Shown: positions 35,711-44,961, numbered from the stretch's first letter. The stretch: DNA of 64,000 nt from Bacillota bacterium (GCA_023460995.1 JAEWOE010000006.1:744001-808000), one strand, 5' to 3'. Notes: a model not told the origin generated them from the sequence alone. Translations and numbers: made by a program.

Positions 35711-35734
35711 AAGAGAATTTTATTCTCTTTTTTT
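35709..35734 (+). terminator. Terminator of giant prepilin copy 2
   Basis: AAAAGAGAA, TTTTA loop, TTCTCTTTT, T-run; third relative of the hairpin at 30526. Confidence 0.8.
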
Positions 35735-35770
35735 AGATATTGTGTTAAAATGATGATAGGTGATTGTATT

Positions 35771-36160
35771 ATGGCATATATAAAATATAAAGAACTTACG
35801 AAATATTTTAATTTTAATAAGCGTTTAGAAATAGAAGGACTACCAAAATACGTTTTAGATTATGTAGATAGCGATGAGAAAGTAATCGCAGCATATAAAA
35901 CTTCAAGAGATAAATCTATTTTTACAGATAAGAGAATGATTCTTTTTGATGTGACTCCATTTACAAAGAAAAAAAAGATTCATATTCTTCCATATAAATC
36001 AATTGATACAGCTGCTATAGAGTATAATATAGGAGCAGCAGCTCTTCTTATATCTTTTACAAGTGGTTACCAACTACGCCTTAATTTTGTAAGAATGAGC
36101 GCTAATGATAAGTCAGAATTAAGAATATTGTTTTCAAGAATAATGAAAGAACAAAAATAG
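35771..36160 (+). CDS. Bacterial PH-domain protein
   Basis: 129 residues with a bacterial pleckstrin-homology pattern: YVDSDEKVIAAYKTSRDKSIFTDKRMILFDV, then KKKIHILPYKSIDTAAIE and a C-terminal helix. This bPH group is common in Firmicutes with no defined function. The ATG at 35771 with AGGTGA upstream is preferred; the ATG at 35750 coincides with the transcription start expected from the TGTTAAAAT extended -10. Confidence 0.8.
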   Translation: MAYIKYKELTKYFNFNKRLEIEGLPKYVLDYVDSDEKVIAAYKTSRDKSIFTDKRMILFDVTPFTKKKKIHILPYKSIDTAAIEYNIGAAALLISFTSGYQLRLNFVRMSANDKSELRILFSRIMKEQK

Positions 36161-36236
36161 TAATAAAATTGGTCTTTTTTCTTTAATTTTTATATCCTTT
36201 TATGGTAAAATGGAAATAGTTAGGGGAGATGATATT

Positions 36237-37520
36237 ATGAGTAAATTTAGCTTAATGCCACTAGATACTTTTAATGTCATCAACTACGCATACTTAAATG
36301 ATAGTGACCGTAAGTTACTTATAATGTTATATCAACCTATTGTAGGAGCTATTGGTATAAACTTATATTTAAATTTATGGACTTTTTTGGATAAAGAAAT
36401 AGTATTGTCTGAAACAAATAATCATAATATGTTACTTAATATAATGGGGGTTACATTAGGTGAAATAGGTGAAGCTAGAGAGAAATTAGAAGGAATTGGA
36501 CTTGTTAAAACATATTTAAAAGAAGGAGAAATAAACAATTATATATATGAATTATACTCTCCGCTTTCAGCATATGATTTTTACAGCAATCCACTTTTAA
36601 GTAGTCTCTTATATACTAGTTTAGGTAGTGTTAATTATAAAAAAACAAAAGAATATTTTAAAGTTCCTCGCATTAATTTAAAAGATTATAATAATATAAC
36701 AGAAAACTTTAGTGATGTATTTATATCAGTTAGAATGATGGATACTGATTCTAGTGAAATAAGAAAAAAGAATTATGGAAAAGTAGGTATTAACTCTGAC
36801 TTAGACGTTGATGAGATACTTAATATGATTCCAGAATTAATAATTAATCATACTAAAGTATCTGAAGTTATAAAAGATTTAATTATAAAATTATCTTTTA
36901 TATATGGATTTGATGCGGATACAACTATTAATATAGTAAGAAATTCTTTAAATGATAAACACAATATAGATAAAGATAAACTTAGAACCAACTATAGAAC
37001 ATATTATCAGTTTGAAAACAATGGTAGTATGCCAAGTATAGTCTTTAAAACACAACCAGATAATTTAAAAAAAGAAATAACAGATGATTCAAAAAAATCA
37101 AAGATAATATATCAGTTTGAAAATACCAATCCTTATAATTTTGTATGTGCTAAAAGTAAAACAACAAAACCAACAAAATCAGAAATGTCTGTACTTGAAA
37201 TGTTACTTGTAGATATGAATATGAAGCCTGGTGTGGTCAATGTATTAATTGATTACGTTCTTAGAATTAACAGTAATAAATTATCTAAGAATTTTGTTGA
37301 GGCTATAGCGAGTCAGTGGAAGCGAAGTAATATAGAAACAGTTGAAGAAGCTATGGAAATATCTAAGCAAGAACACAAACAAAAAAGTACATTTACTCAA
37401 AAAAAGAGTAGTAGTATATTAAAAACAGAAGAAAAACCAGAATGGTTTGATAAAGCAATTGAAGAAAAAGAAGATTTAGAAAAACAAAAAAAATTAGAAG
37501 AAATGTTAGGCAAAATGTAG
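36237..37520 (+). CDS. dnaB: DnaB, primosome/replication initiation membrane attachment protein
   Basis: About 427 residues. Bacilli-type DnaB, which with DnaD and DnaI loads the replicative helicase at the origin. The N-terminal winged helix (MPLDTFNVINYAYLNDSDRKLLIMLYQPIVGAIGINLYLNLW) and the C-terminal DnaD-like domain (LEMLLVDMNMKPGVVNVLIDYVLRIN) are typical. The start at 36237 follows GGGGAGATG; the longer reading from 36210 includes the ribosome-binding site. Partner dnaI follows after eight bases. Confidence 0.92.
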   Translation: MSKFSLMPLDTFNVINYAYLNDSDRKLLIMLYQPIVGAIGINLYLNLWTFLDKEIVLSETNNHNMLLNIMGVTLGEIGEAREKLEGIGLVKTYLKEGEINNYIYELYSPLSAYDFYSNPLLSSLLYTSLGSVNYKKTKEYFKVPRINLKDYNNITENFSDVFISVRMMDTDSSEIRKKNYGKVGINSDLDVDEILNMIPELIINHTKVSEVIKDLIIKLSFIYGFDADTTINIVRNSLNDKHNIDKDKLRTNYRTYYQFENNGSMPSIVFKTQPDNLKKEITDDSKKSKIIYQFENTNPYNFVCAKSKTTKPTKSEMSVLEMLLVDMNMKPGVVNVLIDYVLRINSNKLSKNFVEAIASQWKRSNIETVEEAMEISKQEHKQKSTFTQKKSSSILKTEEKPEWFDKAIEEKEDLEKQKKLEEMLGKM

Positions 37521-37528
37521 GTGATAAA

Positions 37529-38449
37529 ATGAATAACATTAAAGATGCAACAGTAGAAATGGGTTTAAATACTAATAATAAAAGAGTCTTAGAAAGAGAA
37601 TTTGAAGCTTCACTTAAGGATGAAAGATTCAAAACTTTAGTTAAGAAGATAAACTTGCCGGTTGAAACACTGATGAAGTATACATCACTTTTAGAAGAAA
37701 GTGCTTGTGAATATGATAATTGCCAAAATTGCAAGAATATTTTTGAATGTAAAAATAAATCAAAAGGTTATGCATATTTACCACGAGTAGAAAACGATAA
37801 ACTTTTGTTTAAATTTAAAGCATGCAAGTATCAAGAAAAGATAATGAAAGATAATGCTTTTAAAAAGAATATTACATTATATCAAACACCAGATGGGATA
37901 CTTGAAGCTGATATGAAAAAAATTAATTTAAAAGATGCAGCTCGTTTTGATGCAATTGAATGGTTAACAAAATTTGTAAATAATTATCCTAATGTAACAA
38001 AAGGACTTTATTTAAATGGAAGTTTTGGTGCTGGAAAAAGTTATCTAATAACAGCTACATTCTGTGAACTTGCCAAAAAAGGCTACAAGAGTACTATTGT
38101 TTTTTGGCCTGAATTTTTAAGAGACTTAAAATCATACTTTGGTAATGATTTAGAATATAGAGCAATAATAAGTAAGATTAAAAATACACCACTTTTATTT
38201 ATTGACGATATTGGTGCAGAAAATGTTACACCTTGGGGACGTGATGAAATATTAAATACAATACTTCAATACCGTATGGATAATAAAATGTGTACATTTT
38301 TTAGTTCGAATTTTGACTTAAATGACTTAGAAAAACATTTAAGTTCTACTAGGGAAGGATATGAAATAGTTACAGCTCGACGAATAACCGAGCGCATAAA
38401 ACAACTGACCGATAACATTCAGTTAATAAGCAAAAATTTGAGAAGTTAG
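37529..38449 (+). CDS. dnaI: DnaI, helicase loader
   Basis: 306 residues. An N-terminal zinc-binding part with cysteines 60, 65, 68, 74 and 99, then an AAA+ ATPase domain: Walker A GSFGAGKS (164-171), Walker B LLFIDDIGAE, and arginine-rich ARRITERI at the C-terminus. Loads the replicative helicase together with DnaB and DnaD. Operon with dnaB and the RNB-like gene. Confidence 0.93.
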   Translation: MNNIKDATVEMGLNTNNKRVLEREFEASLKDERFKTLVKKINLPVETLMKYTSLLEESACEYDNCQNCKNIFECKNKSKGYAYLPRVENDKLLFKFKACKYQEKIMKDNAFKKNITLYQTPDGILEADMKKINLKDAARFDAIEWLTKFVNNYPNVTKGLYLNGSFGAGKSYLITATFCELAKKGYKSTIVFWPEFLRDLKSYFGNDLEYRAIISKIKNTPLLFIDDIGAENVTPWGRDEILNTILQYRMDNKMCTFFSSNFDLNDLEKHLSSTREGYEIVTARRITERIKQLTDNIQLISKNLRS

Positions 38450-38470
38450 AAATTGCTAGGAGGATGTTTT

Positions 38471-40426
38471 ATGCAAAAAAATCAAGGTAATAGATTAAGA
38501 AATTTATTAAAAGAAAAAGGTACGATGCCAATTGAAGATTTAAATAAAAAGTTGAACTGTTCAAGTGAAAGGACCAGGCAATTATTGCTTCAGTATTTAT
38601 ATGAGGAAATAGGGACTATTCATCCTGACCAAGTGATAGAAAAGTATATGTATTTATTTAAGATATTTAAGTATTTTGAAAATATAGATGATGAGCTTGA
38701 AAAGGAAAGAACGTTACAAAATTTAAATGAAGCTGCTGCGTTATGTATAAAACGCATCAACAGGATCAAAAAAGAGAAAAATCGTACAAATATCGATCCA
38801 GCTATACTTAAAAAGTTTCTAGATACAATTGATGTTACTATAATTAATTTAAAATATAAGGCAATAGCGAAAAGCACTAATTTACAAGCTAATGAAGTAT
38901 CATATGAATTACTGAAATATTTAATAAATATTGTTCGTAATTATAATTACCTATTTGAACTTTTAAAATTATTTCCTAATAACTTAACATTAAAAAATAG
39001 GCAAGGTGTGTATTTAATAGATGAACTTATAGAAAAATATATAGCTGCTGTTCAAAATAATGAATCTAAAATTGATATCATATATTATGAGAAAATAATT
39101 AAATTATTTGTTGAAGATCCAAAATTCAATATTGAGACAAATATAAAAAAGAAAATGGTTTCAAAATTAAACTGGACAATCAAAATTATTAATGAAAGTG
39201 ATAAAAAAACTAGTGATAAAGATAAAGCAACATTTTTTATAAAAGAAGTAATAACTGATATTAAAAAAAATGAAGATGCGAATAGGAAAATTGAACATTT
39301 ACAGTTTAAGTATGACATAAATCCAAATTTTCCAGCAATAGTTCTAAAAGACTCAAAAAAGATGATAACGCTTGAAGATAAGAGTCAAATCATGGATTGC
39401 AGAGATAAATATACTGTTACAGTAGATTGTGATGGTACATGGGCTTATGATGATGCTTGTTCTTTAGAAAGATTAGATAATGGGCATTATTTATTAGGGA
39501 TTTATGTAGCCGATGTTACAATGGCAGTGCCAAGAAACAGTTTGGTTGATATAGAAGCTAAAAAAAGAGCAGAATCTGTTTATTCTGGCATGTACGTAAT
39601 AACGATGTTACCATATGACTTAACTCTATCATTAACATTAAGAAAAGGTAATGATAGAAATGCCATAGGTTACTTCTTTGAACTTGATGATAATGCTAAT
39701 TGTGTGAATTTTAGCGTTAGAAGATGTTTAATTAATGTAGATGATAATTATAGTTATGATAAAGTTAATTCAATGCTTACAGATTCTAAGAACATAGAAG
39801 AAATAAAAAACATCAAGGACATGTATTATATATCTAGTAAATTTCATCAAAATAGTGATTTAAGAATGCAGTATCGAACTTTAAAGAAAATAAAGAAATC
39901 GATTGTTGGATCATGTTCTTTAAGTAAATCACCTGATTATGATATAGCGGCTATGATGATAGCTGATTTCATGACTCAAACTAATGCATTTGTAGCTGAT
40001 TATTTCTATAAACATCCGGAAATACCATTTATATATCGTATTAATTTAGCGAGTTATGGAAAAGATATTATTAAGAATATAACTGATATAAGTAAATCCG
40101 AAGTTTCTTTTGAAGAAATGCTTAATTATATCAATTATATTTGTCCACCATCAACATATTCAGTTGTTAATTTAGGCCACAACGGTTTAGCTTTACCGGC
40201 GTATTGTCATGCTACCAATCCACTTAGAAATTATAGTTCATTAGAGAATGAAAGAATAATAATAGAGCATATGATTAATGATGGAAAAGATTGTGATTTA
40301 GATAAAAGTAAAGCATATTTAGAAAAAATGTGTCATTATATGAATAATCGAATAAGTTTAAATAATGACTATGTAGAAGAGGCAAAACAACTTTATAAAA
40401 AACGCGAAAGTGTTGACAAAAAATAA
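38471..40426 (+). CDS. RNB (RNase II/R)-like protein with divergent active site
   Basis: 651 residues. The N-terminal HTH-like region (TMPIEDLNKKLNCSSERTRQLLLQYL) and a ~270-residue helical part are followed by an RNB-like catalytic domain: VDCDGTWAYDDACSLE, LLGIYVADVTMAVPRNSLVDIEAKKRAESVY, MLPYDLTLSLTLRKGNDR. In RNase II/R the core carries four aspartates in a DPxxAxDxDDA pattern; here the third is Tyr/Ala-flanked (AYDDA), so one ligand is lost. There are no clear CSD or S1 domains. Either a modified nuclease or an RNA-binding protein. The ATG at 38471 is set by AGGAGG at 38458. Confidence 0.65.
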   Translation: MQKNQGNRLRNLLKEKGTMPIEDLNKKLNCSSERTRQLLLQYLYEEIGTIHPDQVIEKYMYLFKIFKYFENIDDELEKERTLQNLNEAAALCIKRINRIKKEKNRTNIDPAILKKFLDTIDVTIINLKYKAIAKSTNLQANEVSYELLKYLINIVRNYNYLFELLKLFPNNLTLKNRQGVYLIDELIEKYIAAVQNNESKIDIIYYEKIIKLFVEDPKFNIETNIKKKMVSKLNWTIKIINESDKKTSDKDKATFFIKEVITDIKKNEDANRKIEHLQFKYDINPNFPAIVLKDSKKMITLEDKSQIMDCRDKYTVTVDCDGTWAYDDACSLERLDNGHYLLGIYVADVTMAVPRNSLVDIEAKKRAESVYSGMYVITMLPYDLTLSLTLRKGNDRNAIGYFFELDDNANCVNFSVRRCLINVDDNYSYDKVNSMLTDSKNIEEIKNIKDMYYISSKFHQNSDLRMQYRTLKKIKKSIVGSCSLSKSPDYDIAAMMIADFMTQTNAFVADYFYKHPEIPFIYRINLASYGKDIIKNITDISKSEVSFEEMLNYINYICPPSTYSVVNLGHNGLALPAYCHATNPLRNYSSLENERIIIEHMINDGKDCDLDKSKAYLEKMCHYMNNRISLNNDYVEEAKQLYKKRESVDKK

Positions 40427-40440
40427 AAAAGTGATACAAT
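40413..40440 (+). promoter_or_regulatory. Promoter of the T-box-thrS unit
   Basis: TTGACA (40413-40418), 16-bp spacer, TACAAT (40435-40440). The -35 box overlaps the end of the preceding gene. Confidence 0.85.
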
Positions 40441-40445
40441 TAGTC

Positions 40446-40659
40446 ATAAGGCAATGACTGAGACACGATTTATTTAAGAGTATCAAAGCAAACTAGGGAT
40501 GATGGGAGCCTAGTATACAAATAAGTAAATTACTACTCATGAGCTGAACTCGAAAGAGATTTCCGGTAATACCGTTATCATAAATTAAGCTACAAGGTAG
40601 GATGGTACCGCGTTTATACGCTCCTTACATATATAATTTTATATGTATGGAGTTTTTTT
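40446..40659 (+). promoter_or_regulatory. T-box riboswitch (threonine type expected)
   Basis: A ~210-nt leader with a long stem I, an AACTCGAAAGAG-type stem and the T-box core AAGGTAGGATGGTACCGCG (40594-40612). The terminator CTCC...GGAG (40621-40652) with a T-run follows. Uncharged tRNA pairing with the T-box TGG would favour the antiterminator. Specifier-loop candidates ACT (40531-40537 region, TTACTACTC) fit a threonine codon, consistent with thrS downstream; the exact specifier is tentative. Confidence 0.9.
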
Positions 40660-40678
40660 GTTGTAGGAGGTAGTATTT

Positions 40679-41167
40679 ATGCAACTAAAATCGATATCGC
40701 TTAATAAGTTTTTAAAATTATATCTAGGAATTGAAAACGAAGTATTAAAAAAGATGACACACAACGATGTGAAAATTTTATTGCCAGATCTATGTAGATG
40801 CTCATTTGAGTATGCTTATGAGAACTGTGAAATGATCCTAAAAGGTGATATTATTATTGTTTTTGATGCTAAAGGAATGATTGTTCCATATTTAAAACCA
40901 GATAAAAAAATGCAATATAATGTTGGACTAATTTATGCTAATGAGACAAAAAGAGTTGGTAAAATAACCACCGACAAAGAGAATATAAAACTAAAGGAAA
41001 TGTCTAATTATGAACTCAAATTATTATTAAATGTTTCTAAAAATGGTTACGCTATTTCTAATAGTGCTAGAAAAGAACTTGAAGAAAGAGGTAAAATTAA
41101 TTCAAAACAAAAAGTTAAAAAAAGAATATGTAATAATTATTATTTAAGAAATTGTGAGGAGGAATAA
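40679..41167 (+). CDS. Protein of unknown function between the T-box and thrS
   Basis: 162 residues, basic, no signal or membrane segment. The first ~70 residues are helical. The C-terminal part has an ELKLLLNVSKNGYAISNSARKELEERGKI helix pair that could be DNA/RNA-binding. No family recognised. Good GGAGG ribosome-binding site. It ends two bases before thrS, so it is cotranscribed and T-box controlled. A link to threonine or tRNA-Thr metabolism is inferred only from position. Confidence 0.55.
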   Translation: MQLKSISLNKFLKLYLGIENEVLKKMTHNDVKILLPDLCRCSFEYAYENCEMILKGDIIIVFDAKGMIVPYLKPDKKMQYNVGLIYANETKRVGKITTDKENIKLKEMSNYELKLLLNVSKNGYAISNSARKELEERGKINSKQKVKKRICNNYYLRNCEEE

Positions 41168-41169
41168 AA

Positions 41170-42912
41170 ATGATAAATATTAAAGAAGATGCAAACTTAA
41201 ATGTACTTAATCATAGTTGTGCACATTTACTTGCACAAGCAGTAAAGCATTTATATCCAAATGCTAAATTTTGGGTAGGACCAGTTATAGAAAGTGGTTT
41301 TTACTACGATATTGATTTAGGTAATGAAGTAGTAAAAGAAGAAGATTTAGAAAAAATAGAAAAAGAAATGAAAAAGATTTCTAAAGATGGAAAAAGAATA
41401 GTTCGTAAAGAACTTTCAAAAGAAGAAGCTTTAGATATGTTTAAAGATGATGAATATAAAATAGATTTGATTACTAATATGGATGAAGATAGTATTATAA
41501 CTTGTTATACTCAAGGAGACTTTACTGATTTATGTAGAGGACCTCATGTAGAAACAGTAAAGGATATTAAATTCTTTAAATTACTTAAAACTAGTGGGGC
41601 ATATTTTAAAGGTGATTCAAATAATAAAATGTTAACTAGAATCTACGGAATTAGCTTTAATGAACAGGAAAAATTAGATGAATATTTAGAATTTCTAGAA
41701 GAAGCAAAAAGAAGAGATCATAAAAAACTAGGTAAAGAATTAAATTTATTTATGATAAGTGAATATGGACCAGGATTTCCTTTCTTTTTACCAAATGGAA
41801 TGATATTAAGAAATGAACTTGAAAAATTTTGGTATGATGAACATACAAAAGAGGGATACGAATTTATTAAAACTCCTATAATGTTAAATCAAGAATTATG
41901 GGAAGTTTCAGGGCACTGGATGAACTATAGAGAAAATATGTATACATCTAACATAGATGATCAAGTATTTGCTATTAAACCAATGAACTGTCCAGGTGGA
42001 ATGTTAGTTTACAAAAACTCATTACATTCATATAAAGAATTACCAATTAGATGTGGTGAATTAGGACAAGTGCATAGACATGAGGCTAGTGGAGCGTTAA
42101 ATGGCTTATTTAGAGTTCGTACTTTTACACAAGACGATGCTCATATCTTCATGCGTGATGATCAAATTGAAGAAGAAGTAGTAAGACTTATTGCTTTTAT
42201 AGATAGAGTTTATTCTATGTTTGGTTTAAGCTATGATATAGAATTATCAACTAGACCACTTGATAAATATATTGGTACTATTGAATCATGGGATAGATCT
42301 GAAAAAGCATTAGAGGATGCCTGTCATAAAGCAGGTAGGGAGTGTAGGATAAATCCAGGAGATGGAGCTTTCTATGGTCCAAAACTAGATTTTCATATTA
42401 AAGATTCATTAGGTAGAGTATGGCAATGTGGTACTATTCAACTTGACTGTAATTTACCAGAAAGATTTGATTTAACTTATATAGATTCTGATGGTAGTAA
42501 AAAAAGACCAATTATGCTTCATAGAGTAATATTTGGCTCAATTGAAAGATTTATTGGAATATTAATAGAACATTTTGCTGGAGCTTTCCCAACATGGTTA
42601 GCGCCTGTTCAAGTAAGCATTATCCCAGTTAATAACGAATATCATTTAGAGTATTCAAACGAATTATTAAATTTATTAAAAGAAAATGGAATAAGAGTAG
42701 AATTAGATAGTCGTGAAGAAAAACTTGGTTATCGTATGCGCGAAAGTCAAACTAAGAAGATACCATATACTTTAGTAATTGGTGATAAAGAAAGAGATAA
42801 TAAAGAAATTAGTTATCGTAAATTCGGTAGCCAAGAAACTACTACAGTAAGTCAAAAAGATTTTATCGAAATGCTTAAAAATGAAATAGTTAGTAAAAGT
42901 AATAATAAATAA
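41170..42912 (+). CDS. thrS: Threonyl-tRNA synthetase lacking the N-terminal TGS domain
   Basis: 580 residues, against about 640 for full-length enzymes. The sequence begins directly in the N2 editing domain (HSCAHLLAQAV with the HxxxH pair; CRGPHVET with Cys and His). Class II catalytic motifs are complete: zinc ligands in MNCPGGM, motif 2 GQVHRHEASG ... RTFTQDDAHIF, and motif 3 MLHRVIFGSIERF, then the anticodon-binding domain. Only the TGS (N1) domain is missing. The start follows GTGAGGAGGAA closely, and no TGS-like sequence is visible in the upstream frame. Confidence 0.93.
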   Translation: MINIKEDANLNVLNHSCAHLLAQAVKHLYPNAKFWVGPVIESGFYYDIDLGNEVVKEEDLEKIEKEMKKISKDGKRIVRKELSKEEALDMFKDDEYKIDLITNMDEDSIITCYTQGDFTDLCRGPHVETVKDIKFFKLLKTSGAYFKGDSNNKMLTRIYGISFNEQEKLDEYLEFLEEAKRRDHKKLGKELNLFMISEYGPGFPFFLPNGMILRNELEKFWYDEHTKEGYEFIKTPIMLNQELWEVSGHWMNYRENMYTSNIDDQVFAIKPMNCPGGMLVYKNSLHSYKELPIRCGELGQVHRHEASGALNGLFRVRTFTQDDAHIFMRDDQIEEEVVRLIAFIDRVYSMFGLSYDIELSTRPLDKYIGTIESWDRSEKALEDACHKAGRECRINPGDGAFYGPKLDFHIKDSLGRVWQCGTIQLDCNLPERFDLTYIDSDGSKKRPIMLHRVIFGSIERFIGILIEHFAGAFPTWLAPVQVSIIPVNNEYHLEYSNELLNLLKENGIRVELDSREEKLGYRMRESQTKKIPYTLVIGDKERDNKEISYRKFGSQETTTVSQKDFIEMLKNEIVSKSNNK

Positions 42913-43100
42913 TGGTAGAGTATATTTCAGATAAGCAGTTTCGTGAAATATCTATGCAAATTCATTTTGAGCTTGAAGTAAATAAAAGAAATCAAGAAAA
43001 AATAAATGAATTAAAACAAAGACTAGTAGTATTAAAACATCTTAGAGCTAAAAGCATTATATTAGAAAAAGAAGAAAAGACTCAAAAAGGATTATTATAG
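42912..43100 (+). CDS. Small helical protein downstream of thrS
   Basis: 62 residues, probably one helical hairpin, highly charged. Start and thrS stop share one base (TAATG), so it is coupled to thrS. No recognised family; may be dispensable. Confidence 0.45.
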   Translation: MVEYISDKQFREISMQIHFELEVNKRNQEKINELKQRLVVLKHLRAKSIILEKEEKTQKGLL

Positions 43101-43111
43101 TCTTTTTTTTT
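43075..43111 (+). terminator. Terminator of the thrS operon
   Basis: AAAAGACT (43075-43082) pairs with AGTCTTTT (43099-43106), followed by T residues. Confidence 0.7.
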
Positions 43112-43163
43112 GTTCTAAAATTAATAGAAATCAATATAATTAAATTGATAATGGAGGAATAAG

Positions 43164-43676
43164 ATGATAAATAAAAAGAGTATTTGGTTTTTAACATTAT
43201 TTAGTTTAATTTTAGTTCTAAGTGTATATTATATTACTATGCCAAACGACCTACTACTTACTAAAATAAATACTGACGGTGAGGAAGCAGAAGAAAATAG
43301 CGACGAAGTCTCGGCAGAAGTATCAGAAAGCACCATATTAGTAGCACTTAGAGTTTCAGCGGAAGAAGAGTATTTGGAAGAATTAGAAACACTAAAGAAT
43401 ATTTTGAATGATGACAAAACTTCAGTCGAAGAAAAAAATAATGCCTTTGAAAAAATCAAGAATTTAAATAGTACCAAAGGTGAACAAGAAGAATTAGAAA
43501 AAAAGATAGGACAGGAATATAGCTTGAAATCTTTTGTTAAAATAGATGGTGATCAAGTAAGGGTTGTTGTAGACAGTAAAAAACACGATACTGTTCTCGC
43601 AAATAACATTATGCGTCTTGTTCAGGCCAACTATAAAAATAAAATGTATATTTCGGTGAAATTTCAAACATCATAG
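43164..43676 (+). CDS. spoIIIAH: SpoIIIAH-like sporulation protein
   Basis: 170 residues, shorter than the ~218 of Bacillus SpoIIIAH. The N-terminus KKSIWFLTLFSLILVLSVYYI closely resembles SpoIIIAH with its transmembrane helix, and the C-terminal SpoIIIAH-type domain (DKTSVEEKNNAFEKIKNL ... YSLKSFVKIDGDQVRVVV) follows an acidic linker. SpoIIIAH is the mother-cell half of the SpoIIQ-SpoIIIAH channel across the forespore membranes. No spoIIIAA-AG genes are nearby. Next to gerE and gerM. Confidence 0.88.
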   Translation: MINKKSIWFLTLFSLILVLSVYYITMPNDLLLTKINTDGEEAEENSDEVSAEVSESTILVALRVSAEEEYLEELETLKNILNDDKTSVEEKNNAFEKIKNLNSTKGEQEELEKKIGQEYSLKSFVKIDGDQVRVVVDSKKHDTVLANNIMRLVQANYKNKMYISVKFQTS

Positions 43677-43687
43677 GCTTTTTATTT

Positions 43688-43715
43688 CACACATATAACC
43701 TTTATTCATAAAATA
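43688..43715 (+). promoter_or_regulatory. Sigma-K-like promoter upstream of gerE
   Basis: CATAAAATA (43707-43715) fits the sigma-K -10 consensus CATAnnnTA, with CACA (43688-43691) ~15 bases upstream as -35. In Bacillus gerE is transcribed by sigma-K. Confidence 0.4.
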
Positions 43716-43755
43716 ATATGAGAATATATAATCGCCCTTTGGGAAGGAAGGAAAA

Positions 43756-43962
43756 ATGAGTAAAGGTATATTAACAAAAAGAGAAAAAGAAGTATTTAAC
43801 TTACTTATTGCTAATAAATCGACAATCGAGATAGCAAACATTTTAGAAATAAGTGAAAAGACAGTTCGCAATCATATTTCTAACGCCATGCAAAAGTTAG
43901 GAGTAAAGGGTAGGGCAGCAGCAGTAGTAGAACTATTAAAATTAAACGAAATATCATTATAA
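43756..43962 (+). CDS. gerE: GerE-like LuxR-family regulator
   Basis: 68 residues consisting only of a LuxR/GerE helix-turn-helix domain: LTKREKEVFNLLIANKSTIEIANILEISEKTVRNHISNAMQKLGVKGRAAAVVELLKL. GerE of Bacillus (74 aa) is the late mother-cell regulator that switches spore-coat genes on and off; the size and the sporulation neighbours support this. A small LuxR-type regulator of other function is the alternative. Ribosome-binding site GGAAGGAAGG. Confidence 0.85.
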   Translation: MSKGILTKREKEVFNLLIANKSTIEIANILEISEKTVRNHISNAMQKLGVKGRAAAVVELLKLNEISL

Positions 43963-43986
43963 ATCGCATATTATGCGATTTATTTT
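43961..43986 (+). terminator. Terminator of gerE
   Basis: AAATCGCAT, ATT loop, ATGCGATTT, then a T-rich stretch. Confidence 0.75.
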
Positions 43987-44013
43987 ATATATTTAAATAG
44001 AGGTGAACTATGT

Positions 44014-44961
44014 ATGTTAAAAAAATTGATTATAAAAAGGATAATTGTAACTACTTGTGTGATTTTCGCTCTGATTTTACTATATGTAATTCCCAAAAAT
44101 AAAGATGCTCTTGAAATTAATCAAGAACTTGAGTATACCTCTAAAGAGGTAAACACTCATACCATATTTTTGCTTGACAGTAATAATTATGTAGCAATGA
44201 CTAAAGTACTAGTTGAAAAAGAAGAAACAGTTAATGTAGCAAGAGAATTACTGGATGTTCTTATAACAGAAGGTGCAGGAGAAAGTAAAATTCCATCTGG
44301 ATTTAGAAGTGTTATACCTGAAGATACTAAAATTAATAATATTACATATGAAGAAGGTTTATTAAAAGTTGATTTGTCAGCAGCAGCATTTGAAACAAAA
44401 GAAGATATGGAAGAAAAAGTATTAGAGAGTATTATATATACTTTAACTAGTGTTAAAGATGTTAAAAAAATAATGCTCTTCATTGATGGAAAAGTATTAT
44501 CAAAATTACCAAATTCTAATACTATTTTACCAACTATTCTAGATAGAAGTTATGGCATAAATAAAAGATATGATTTTATGAGTTTAGATAATTTATTGAG
44601 TTTAACTATTTACTATATAAATGAATATAATAATCAGTTCTATTATGTACCTGTAACTAGTTATATTAATGATACTAGAGAAAAAATATCTATTATAGTA
44701 GATGAATTATCAAGTAGCAATTTATATACTAGTGACTTAATGAGTTTTTTAAGTAATGATATAAAGTTAATATCTAGTCAAAATACTGATCAAACATTAA
44801 GACTTGAATTTAATGATGCAATCTTTAGTAATATTGATGAAAAAGATATATTAGAAGAAGTAATATATACAATTAGTTTATCTGTATTTGATAATTATAA
44901 TGCTAATAAAGTCGTATTCGTAAGTAATAACGAAGAAATTTTAACAAAAAGTATTGAATAA
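44014..44961 (+). CDS. gerM: GerM-like spore protein with two GerMN domains
   Basis: 315 residues: an N-terminal membrane helix (about 7-27), then two GerMN (sporulation and spore germination) domains, the first marked by VARELLDVLITEGAGESKIPSGFRSVIPEDTKI ... LLKVDLSAAAF and the second by IDELSSSNLYTSDLMSFL ... LRLEFNDAIF. GerM contributes to engulfment and to septal peptidoglycan remodelling with the SpoIIQ-AH complex. AGGTGA upstream supports the ATG at 44014. Neighbour of spoIIIAH and gerE. Confidence 0.88.
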   Translation: MLKKLIIKRIIVTTCVIFALILLYVIPKNKDALEINQELEYTSKEVNTHTIFLLDSNNYVAMTKVLVEKEETVNVARELLDVLITEGAGESKIPSGFRSVIPEDTKINNITYEEGLLKVDLSAAAFETKEDMEEKVLESIIYTLTSVKDVKKIMLFIDGKVLSKLPNSNTILPTILDRSYGINKRYDFMSLDNLLSLTIYYINEYNNQFYYVPVTSYINDTREKISIIVDELSSSNLYTSDLMSFLSNDIKLISSQNTDQTLRLEFNDAIFSNIDEKDILEEVIYTISLSVFDNYNANKVVFVSNNEEILTKSIE

